A stretch of DNA of 5,258 bases from Planctomycetota bacterium (GTDB taxonomy: Bacteria > Planctomycetota > Planctomycetia > Planctomycetales > Planctomycetaceae), in NCBI GenBank assembly GCA_024278285.1, contig JAJRTM010000914.1:1-5258 (forward strand). The letters run 5' to 3'. The position numbers and the translations under genes were made by a program. Every line of letters starts with the position of its first letter. The stretch's first letter is position 1. Under the pieces are notes generated by a model. That model had not been told where the DNA came from and made no database searches. It saw only the letters and a program-made list of their open reading frames with translations. Shown here piece by piece: positions 1-4,093 of this stretch.

Positions 1-54
1 CACGGTCGTTTAGTTGACTCCGCTACAATGGCAATGTATATCCATGTGTCGTAA

Positions 55-84
55 CCGCAATTGGTGTGCACAGCACACCCTACC
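55..84 (-). repeat. REP hairpin A, downstream of the ABC ATPase gene
   Basis: On the minus strand this reads GTAG followed directly by a hairpin: stem GGTGTGC, loop TGT, stem GCACACC (plus-strand 63-79). The GTAG tetranucleotide 5' of a short palindrome is the known layout of REP sequences recognised by RAYT transposases. The 30-bp unit matches REP B (1412-1441) at 28 positions. The two differences are the two members of one stem pair (G-C here, C-G there), so pairing is kept. It begins 12 bp past the ATPase stop codon. It lacks a following T-run, so it is not a classical Rho-independent terminator, but it could protect the operon mRNA 3' end. The remaining 54 bases towards the window edge show no gene or clear signal. 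Confidence 0.82.
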
Positions 85-96
85 GAGCTGTCCGGC

Positions 97-750
97 TTAT
101 AGTTCATCAGGTTTTTTTGCAGAGACTTTATTGTCGCTCAAAAACAGGACGCGATCTGCCAGTTGGATTGCTTCGGTTTTGCTGTGGGTGACGTGCAAAA
201 TAGTCACGCCGGTGTGTGCTTGAACGGTTTTGAGCAAGGCACACATTTCTTCGCGGGAATCTTCATCTAAAGCGCTGAGTGGTTCGTCCATGCAAAGGAT
301 CCCCGGTCGGTACGACAGAGCGCGACCGAGTGCGACCCGCTGGCGTTCCCCGCCGGAAAGACCATGCGGAAGCCGTTTCAACAGATACGCGATCCCCAAT
401 AACTCGGCTAGTTCTGCAATTCGCTCTTCGATTAACTTCGCGGGCCACTTTCTTAATCGTAAAGCAAACGCGAGGTGATCACGCACGGTCATTGTTGTAA
501 ACAGTGCTCCATCTTGCGGGACATAACCGATACCGCGCTCGGCTGGTTTTTTATTGGTGACATCTACCCCCATTAAAGTAATGCTGCCCGCCTTAACCGG
601 CTTGAGGCCACAAACAGATTCCAGCAATGTTGTTTTTCCACTGCCCGTTTTGCCCATCAAGACCGCGTATTCTCCAGCAGGAACCTCAAAGCAAATCTCG
701 TTCAACGAGAAGCCCCCGACTTGAATACATAATTGTTTGACAGAAATCAT
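97..750 (-). CDS. ABC transporter ATP-binding protein, molybdate-type (ModC-like, no C-terminal MOP/TOBE domain)
   Basis: This is the cytoplasmic ATPase that would power the importer formed with the permease at 1473-2360 and the binding protein at 2357-3955. All ABC motifs are visible in the 217-aa product: Walker A GKTGSGKTT (33-41), Q-loop Q79 in YVPQDG, signature LSGGE (131-135), Walker B ILCMDE (151-156), D-loop SALD (159-162) and switch histidine H189. It ends about 28 residues after the H-loop, so it lacks the oxyanion-sensing MOP/TOBE extension of classical ModC (about 350 aa). The chosen start is ATG at 750, which places MISVKQL a few residues before the first ABC strand and has GAG 10-12 nt upstream. 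A longer reading from GTG at 828 adds 26 residues, the first encoded by REP hairpin C, and looks artefactual. The gene is separated from its permease by the RAYT unit. Substrate is inferred from neighbours; other oxyanions (tungstate, sulfate) remain possible. Confidence 0.9.
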   Translation of the reverse strand: MISVKQLCIQVGGFSLNEICFEVPAGEYAVLMGKTGSGKTTLLESVCGLKPVKAGSITLMGVDVTNKKPAERGIGYVPQDGALFTTMTVRDHLAFALRLRKWPAKLIEERIAELAELLGIAYLLKRLPHGLSGGERQRVALGRALSYRPGILCMDEPLSALDEDSREEMCALLKTVQAHTGVTILHVTHSKTEAIQLADRVLFLSDNKVSAKKPDEL

Positions 751-759
751 CTCGTTTTT

Positions 760-797
760 CTCGACATTGGGGCCGTTAGCTGCGTTATCAAAAAGCG
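760..797 (+). repeat. Imperfect direct repeat, copy 2 (ATPase side of the RAYT unit)
   Basis: This 38-bp stretch aligns with 1444-1482 in the same orientation: by hand 32 of 39 columns are identical with one single-base gap. The best-conserved parts are CCGTTA, CTGCGTTAT and AAAGCG. It lies directly between the ATPase start codon (750) and REP C (805-827). Read on the minus strand, it would continue a permease end as GCT TTT TGA, so it may be the original permease-ATPase junction. Alternatively it is REP-associated sequence that occurs elsewhere in the genome. Confidence 0.65.
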
Positions 798-804
798 AGG
801 TAGA

Positions 805-827
805 GGTAGGGTCTGCTGTGCAGACCA
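805..827 (+). repeat. REP hairpin C, 3' side of the RAYT gene (inverted relative to REP B)
   Basis: On the plus strand this reads GTAG (806-809) followed by stem GGTCTGC (810-816), loop TGT and stem GCAGACC (820-826). The 23 bp are the exact reverse complement of 1419-1441, so the two copies bracket the transposase gene as inverted repeats. The RAYT stop codon (831-833) ends only 4 bp from the stem. On the ATPase side the hairpin lies about 55 nt upstream of the ATPase ATG and would fold in the polycistronic mRNA. Confidence 0.88.
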
Positions 828-830
828 CGC

Positions 831-1394
831 TTATTCTCCAGCATTGTTTTTCATGGTACGAATTGTGATGAGTTCCTGCTTACCACATCCCCAGTTTTTT
901 TCGTAAACACCTTTTTTTACCCACTTATGAAATGATGAATGCGGCCAATCTTTAGTGCAATTCACATAACCATGCTTCACAGGATTCCAATGAATATAAT
1001 CAAAGTGCGATTGAAAGTCTTCCTCGTCTTGAATCGCATGTTCCCAAAAATATCTTTGCCAGATACCCCGTCGCCTATTCTTCACGCGAGATGCAGAAGT
1101 TGATTGTTCCAGGCCACCAGATTGCAAATACCGTTTGGTAAATTCTTTTTTCAACCATCCCCACCGTTTTGAAAAATCAGTATCGCCGGGCGGTAACGAC
1201 CAAATTGTATGGAGGTGGTCAGGTAAAAGCACAATCGCATCGATCTCAAAAGACCACCGTTTTTTTGTTTCCCGAATGATATGACCTAGAATTTTGACAG
1301 CAGGTTCGTTGCAAAAGATAGGTGCATTTCGTTCCGTTTTCACGGTAAAGAAAAAAGTACCCCCAGGAATGTAAGCTCGCCGGTAATTGGACAT
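831..1394 (-). CDS. rayT: REP-associated tyrosine transposase (RAYT, Y1/HUH family)
   Basis: This is a single-strand DNA nuclease of the Y1 (HUH) transposase superfamily, expected to bind and cleave near REP hairpins. The 187-aa product is intact. The N-terminus YRRAYIPGGTFFFTV is typical of the family. The HUH metal-binding motif is H60-L-H62 in LLPDHLHTIWSLP. The catalytic tyrosine is most likely Y133 in DYIHWNPVKHG, which by comparison from memory corresponds to Y115 of E. coli RayT/TnpA-REP. RYFWEHAIQDEEDF (114-127) and DWPHSSFHKWV further downstream are also family hallmarks. Between the FTKRY segment and IWQ it carries about a dozen more residues than the E. coli protein, ending in a basic KNRRRG. 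The start is ATG at 1394. No convincing ribosome binding site precedes it, and REP B lies 25 nt upstream, so self-regulation through that hairpin is conceivable. The stop is 4 bp from REP C. Confidence 0.95.
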   Translation of the reverse strand: MSNYRRAYIPGGTFFFTVKTERNAPIFCNEPAVKILGHIIRETKKRWSFEIDAIVLLPDHLHTIWSLPPGDTDFSKRWGWLKKEFTKRYLQSGGLEQSTSASRVKNRRRGIWQRYFWEHAIQDEEDFQSHFDYIHWNPVKHGYVNCTKDWPHSSFHKWVKKGVYEKNWGCGKQELITIRTMKNNAGE

Positions 1395-1411
1395 CTCTTA
1401 ATACTAACAAC

Positions 1412-1441
1412 CCGCAATTGGTCTGCACAGCAGACCCTACC
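1412..1441 (-). repeat. REP hairpin B, 5' side of the RAYT gene
   Basis: On the minus strand this reads GTAG followed by stem GGTCTGC, loop TGT and stem GCAGACC, then AATTGCGG (palindrome at plus-strand 1420-1436). It is in the same orientation as the RAYT gene and ends 17 bp before its start codon. It matches REP A in 28 of 30 positions and REP C (inverted) in an exact 23-bp block. The AATTGCGG tail is shared with REP A but not with REP C, where the sequence runs straight into the RAYT stop. Confidence 0.88.
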
Positions 1442-1458
1442 CACTCGGCGTAGGGGTC
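1433..1458. repeat. Second, bulged inverted repeat adjoining REP B
   Basis: GACCCTAC (1433-1440) and GTAGGGGTC (1450-1458) can pair as an 8-bp stem with one bulged base around a 9-base loop. The second arm supplies another GTAG in opposite orientation to that of REP B. The stem competes with the REP B hairpin for the bases 1433-1436. Its meaning is not known; it could be part of an extended REP pair (BIME-like). Confidence 0.5.
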
Positions 1459-1482
1459 CGTTATCTGCGTTATTATAAAGCG
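1444..1482 (+). repeat. Imperfect direct repeat, copy 1 (permease side of the RAYT unit)
   Basis: This is the partner of 760-797, in the same orientation, and contains the permease stop codon (1473-1475) plus its last codons. The copies differ by three substitutions and a one-base gap over the core 1453-1482, and by three more in 1444-1452. Together they enclose the REP-RAYT-REP unit, like a target duplication or the product of a recombination between two similar sites. Confidence 0.65.
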
Positions 1483-2360
1483 GAACGTGATAAGCCGCAG
1501 TATCTTGCGATGATTAACACGATCACCGCTGCGATGACCATAATTAATGAAGCGGCGACTGCTCCTTCGACATTGCCCACTGTTAATTCCAGAAAGACGG
1601 TTGTTGGCAGGACTTCTGTTTTGAAGCGGGTGGCTCCTGCAAAAATGAGGATCGGTCCGAACTCGCCTAATGATCGTGCCCAGGCTAACGTCCCGGCTGC
1701 AACCAATCCTCGATAAGACTGCGGAAAAACGACTTGCCAAAATGCTTGAGAACGTTTGCATCCCAAGGTTAAGGCAACCTGTTCGTAACGCGGATTGATT
1801 TGATCAAACGTAATTCGCATCGTACGCACTGCAAATGCACTGGCGACCATAAATTGCGATAAAATAACAGCGGGGATTTCGTAAGTGACACCATATTCAC
1901 GCCCCAATATTTTCAACGTTGCTTTGTTGATCAATTGCTCAAGTGTCATTCCATGATACAGATCGATTTGGAAGAGGATGAGCAGGCATAGCCCGATTAC
2001 CAATGGCGGGAGTACGATTGGGATATCGAGAATGGCATCGAGAATATATTTGCCACGAAAATCAAATCGGGACATCATATAACCAATTGGGACCGCGACC
2101 CACAACGAAAGAATGGTCGTTACTCCACACGAAAGCAGGCTGAGGCGAATCGAATAACGAATTTCCGGGCTGTTGAGCACATTCAGAATGTGATCGGGGG
2201 TTGTGTATGTTGCTTCTGCGATCAGCATCGCTGCGATCAGAAAAACATAAACGCTGCCCAGGATTCCGAAGCAGAGATAAAACGGAACATCGGAACCGAT
2301 CCGAAAATCTTTCGGCGGCTCTTTCGATGCAGTTGGCTCGGTTCCCGTGCCAGCACTCAT
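1473..2360 (-). CDS. ABC transporter permease, molybdate/tungstate-type (ModB-like)
   Basis: This is the inner-membrane channel subunit of the importer, expected to act as a homodimer on the ATPase at 97-750. The 295-aa product shows about six hydrophobic segments, beginning with FYLCFGILGSVYVFLIAAM and ending with SLIMVIAAVIVLIIARY. The cytoplasmic EAA-type coupling loop is visible as EQVALTLGCKRSQAFWQVVFP. It is followed by SLGEFGPILIFAG and LPTTVFLELTVGNVEGA, which resemble ModB/WtpB and sulfate permeases. The ATG at 2360 is preferred over the upstream ATG at 2384: it overlaps the TGA of the binding-protein gene (ATGA) and has GAAGGG 8 nt upstream, the pattern of translational coupling. 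The C-terminus RSAL falls inside the direct repeat flanking the RAYT unit, so the last residue or two may have been changed by the insertion. The exact substrate cannot be told from sequence. Confidence 0.92.
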   Translation of the reverse strand: MSAGTGTEPTASKEPPKDFRIGSDVPFYLCFGILGSVYVFLIAAMLIAEATYTTPDHILNVLNSPEIRYSIRLSLLSCGVTTILSLWVAVPIGYMMSRFDFRGKYILDAILDIPIVLPPLVIGLCLLILFQIDLYHGMTLEQLINKATLKILGREYGVTYEIPAVILSQFMVASAFAVRTMRITFDQINPRYEQVALTLGCKRSQAFWQVVFPQSYRGLVAAGTLAWARSLGEFGPILIFAGATRFKTEVLPTTVFLELTVGNVEGAVAASLIMVIAAVIVLIIARYCGLSRSAL

Positions 2361-3955
2361 GGTGTTGGCCCTTCGATACGCCAACGGAATCCGTGAGATT
2401 CAAACTTCTTACGTGATGCAACCGATTCAATCGCATCGAGTAACCGCTGCATTAAATAGTGGTGCTGCGTTTTCTTTCGAATCGCGATAGGTTGTTCTGC
2501 TCTGGGGTCCGCTTCGGTAATCGGAATAATTTCCAGTTTATCTTTCACCTGAGAAACATTCGCCAGATAGACAATCGAAGCATCCAACCCGCCGATACGA
2601 AGTTGGTTGACTAAGAGGTCAGCCGTCGGTGTGTTCTGCTTGACATTTTTTTGTATCGCTGAATAAAGGTCTTGCCCGTTGTAATCAATTTTCGACATCA
2701 TCCGCTTGGTCAACGCGCCTAATGCGGATTGTTGTTCGTGGGCGATCCCGAGTTTAATCCCATCGCGTGCCAGGTCTTTCAGGCTCTTGATGTTTTTGGG
2801 GTTTCCCTTTTTCGTGATGATGACCATATCGGTTTCTGATACCGTCACCGGGGCCATGAATTTATCCTGCACCTGGTGCATGTAAGAAACATCGCAGGCA
2901 AAATAAGCATCGGGCATCGCGCCGGCATTTATTTGACTGACAAGAATGCCGCAGCCGTTGTAAGCGACATTGACGGTGACGCCTTCCCGTTTTTCAAACT
3001 GCCGAATTGTATCTTCAATGGCTAAACGGTTTACCCCGCCGGAGTACAAAAGTAATTCGGGAGAAAGTTCCCAGGGGTCGCCCTTGATTTGTTCGTAGCC
3101 ATATTTCTTGAATTCGACTTGCCCTTTTTTCGGAGCTTGCAGGTATCGGGCAAAACGTAATGCTTCGGTCGGTTTTTTACTACAGGTTAATACAGCAATA
3201 GAAATTGTTTTTTCGCTGGCGTCGAACTCAGGAACATGTACTGCTTCCAGTTTGTCGGGGAATTGCTTGATCGTCGAATCCCAAACGATGGCTGCATCAA
3301 CGGCTCCCAGGCTGACATCGGCTGCGATATCCATAACGGTTGGTTTGAAAACGGTCGTCTTTTTTTCGATCCGTTCCCAGTGTCCCGTCTGTTGCATAAT
3401 TTTCTTTGATTGCTTCCCGATGGATGCAGCTTCGGGGTTCGCTAATGCAATTTTGACGTTCTCTTTGAGCAGGTCATCTAGCGTTTTAATCTGTTTCGGA
3501 TTCCCTTTCGCGACCGCAATGACGGGACGAATTATTGCCAGCGGGATGACTTCTTTCACCAAGCCTGCTTCTTTGGCGAGTTGTTGATAGCTGGAATCAG
3601 CCGCGAGATATAGATCGCCAATCTTGGCAACTTTCAAACTACTGAGCAGTGTTCCTGAACCGCCGTATTGTAGATGAACTTCTGTGCCGAATTTTTCCTT
3701 TGCGTATTTCAAAGCAGCAGATGCAACGGGCGGTTTGACTCCTGCTGCACAAAACAGGACAAGATTTTTCTGGGTACCACCAGCAGTATCATTTTTACCA
3801 GTTGTTGTACCGGACGAATTTTGTCCATTTTTATCTGGTGTGGAAATCAGAAAAATGGAAAGCAGCCCCAATACAATAATCGAACCAACAGCGATCAACA
3901 CGCCCTGGTTAACCACACCCGCCCGCTTTTTATTTTGTAACATTGTCTCTCTCAT
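2357..3955 (-). CDS. Tandem ModA-like substrate-binding protein (two fused SBP domains, membrane-anchored)
   Basis: This is the extracytoplasmic binding component of the importer. The 532-aa product has one N-terminal hydrophobic segment (about 18-38, GVLIAVGSIIVLGLLSIFLI) with no lipobox cysteine, then a Ser/Thr/Gly-rich linker (about 43-62). Two ModA-like (SBP_bac_11-type) domains follow, at about 64-298 and 299-520. The copies align along their length: LVLFCAAGV with LLLYSGGVN, GGSGTLLSSL with NGCGILVSQI, GDLYLAAD with PDAYFACD, KGNPKQIKTLDDL with KGNPKNIKSLKDL, and VDAAIVWDS with LDASIVYLA. A usual ModA has one such domain (about 230-260 aa). Identity between the halves is low, so the duplication or fusion is old. 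Each half keeps a Gly-rich phosphate-type loop, and both could bind ligand. The start could be ATG 3955, used here, or ATG 3943, which has GAGAG close upstream and is at least as plausible. Molybdate or tungstate is the likely ligand by family; another oxyanion is possible. Confidence 0.9.
   Translation of the reverse strand: MRETMLQNKKRAGVVNQGVLIAVGSIIVLGLLSIFLISTPDKNGQNSSGTTTGKNDTAGGTQKNLVLFCAAGVKPPVASAALKYAKEKFGTEVHLQYGGSGTLLSSLKVAKIGDLYLAADSSYQQLAKEAGLVKEVIPLAIIRPVIAVAKGNPKQIKTLDDLLKENVKIALANPEAASIGKQSKKIMQQTGHWERIEKKTTVFKPTVMDIAADVSLGAVDAAIVWDSTIKQFPDKLEAVHVPEFDASEKTISIAVLTCSKKPTEALRFARYLQAPKKGQVEFKKYGYEQIKGDPWELSPELLLYSGGVNRLAIEDTIRQFEKREGVTVNVAYNGCGILVSQINAGAMPDAYFACDVSYMHQVQDKFMAPVTVSETDMVIITKKGNPKNIKSLKDLARDGIKLGIAHEQQSALGALTKRMMSKIDYNGQDLYSAIQKNVKQNTPTADLLVNQLRIGGLDASIVYLANVSQVKDKLEIIPITEADPRAEQPIAIRKKTQHHYLMQRLLDAIESVASRKKFESHGFRWRIEGPTP
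2369..2374 (-). promoter_or_regulatory. Ribosome binding site of the permease gene (decides its start)
   Basis: The minus strand reads GAAGGG, 8 nt before the ATG at 2360, inside the 3' end of the binding-protein gene. It supports the ATGA-overlap start over ATG 2384. Confidence 0.65.
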
Positions 3956-3969
3956 TGATGCCAGGAGAG

Positions 3970-4006
3970 TAACCCCTGTAGGACATTCAATTGTTTAACG
4001 GGGTTA
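3970..4006 (-). promoter_or_regulatory. Inverted repeat in the leader of the transporter operon
   Basis: TAACCCC (3970-3976) and GGGGTTA (4000-4006) form a perfect 7-bp stem separated by 23 bases, ending 14 bp before the ATG at 3955. In the mRNA leader this could fold next to the ribosome entry region. I recognise no known riboswitch class in it; in particular I could not fit the molybdenum-cofactor motif. A role in control of the importer is inference. Confidence 0.35.
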
Positions 4007-4027
4007 TCGAGCCACGCTGGGAATAAC
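4003..4027. promoter_or_regulatory. Candidate operator dyad upstream of the transporter operon
   Basis: GTTAT (4003-4007) and ATAAC (4023-4027) are exact inverted arms spaced by 15 bases. Inside them, nearly on the same centre, lies CCA-CGC-TGG (4012-4020). The dyad sits about 50 nt upstream of the binding-protein start and overlaps one arm of the leader inverted repeat. Spaced TAT/ATA-type half-sites loosely recall ModE operators of molybdate operons, but spacing and sequence do not match closely enough to name a regulator. Confidence 0.3.
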
Positions 4028-4093
4028 ACGCAAATGTTTCCAGGCTGTCTCCCCTTCGAATAAGATCATATAAAATCTAGATTAAGAGAATAT

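Larger units (their letters stand above)
805..1441 (-). mobile_element. RAYT-REP unit inserted inside an ABC transporter operon
   Basis: A 637-bp unit made of a single transposase gene bounded by two inverted REP hairpins (1419-1441 and 805-827). Outside these lie direct repeats (1444-1482 and 760-797). RAYT proteins are domesticated relatives of IS200/IS605 Y1 transposases and are usually single-copy chromosomal genes flanked by the REPs they bind. The unit interrupts a permease-ATPase gene pair that is normally adjacent. It has the same orientation as the operon, so read-through transcription is possible. By hand count the RAYT gene is about 42% G+C (841-1380), whereas sampled lines of the permease are near 50%, in line with a separate origin. 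Outer boundaries are inferred from the repeats only. Confidence 0.75.

Noticed and set aside
63..79. Rho-independent terminator after the ATPase gene
   Set aside because: The hairpin is real but no T-run follows on the minus strand, and the sequence is a REP family member; termination is not supported.
14..223. 69-codon plus-strand open frame at the window start
   Set aside because: It runs through REP A and the antisense of the ATPase 3' end; it is a chance frame.
55..1441. CRISPR array, because of three similar short palindromic repeats
   Set aside because: The copies are hundreds of bases apart, in mixed orientation, and surround a RAYT gene; there are no spacers or cas genes.
1246..1761. 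171-codon minus-strand open frame overlapping the permease and RAYT genes
   Set aside because: It lies out of frame over two well-supported genes and its translation is low-complexity shadow sequence plus translated REP; no family features.
3108..3587. 159-codon plus-strand open frame opposite the tandem binding-protein gene
   Set aside because: It is antisense to conserved SBP coding sequence and has no recognisable domain or ribosome binding site.
97..3955. RAYT as a functional subunit or regulator of the ABC importer (a new transporter-nuclease system)
   Set aside because: Flanking inverted REPs and outer direct repeats explain its position as an insertion; nothing in the sequence links its activity to transport.
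4065..4070. TATGAT (minus strand) as a -10 box for the transporter operon
   Set aside because: No acceptable -35 element lies 16-18 bp upstream; the position would fall on ATATTC just after the preceding stop codon. AT-rich chance match.
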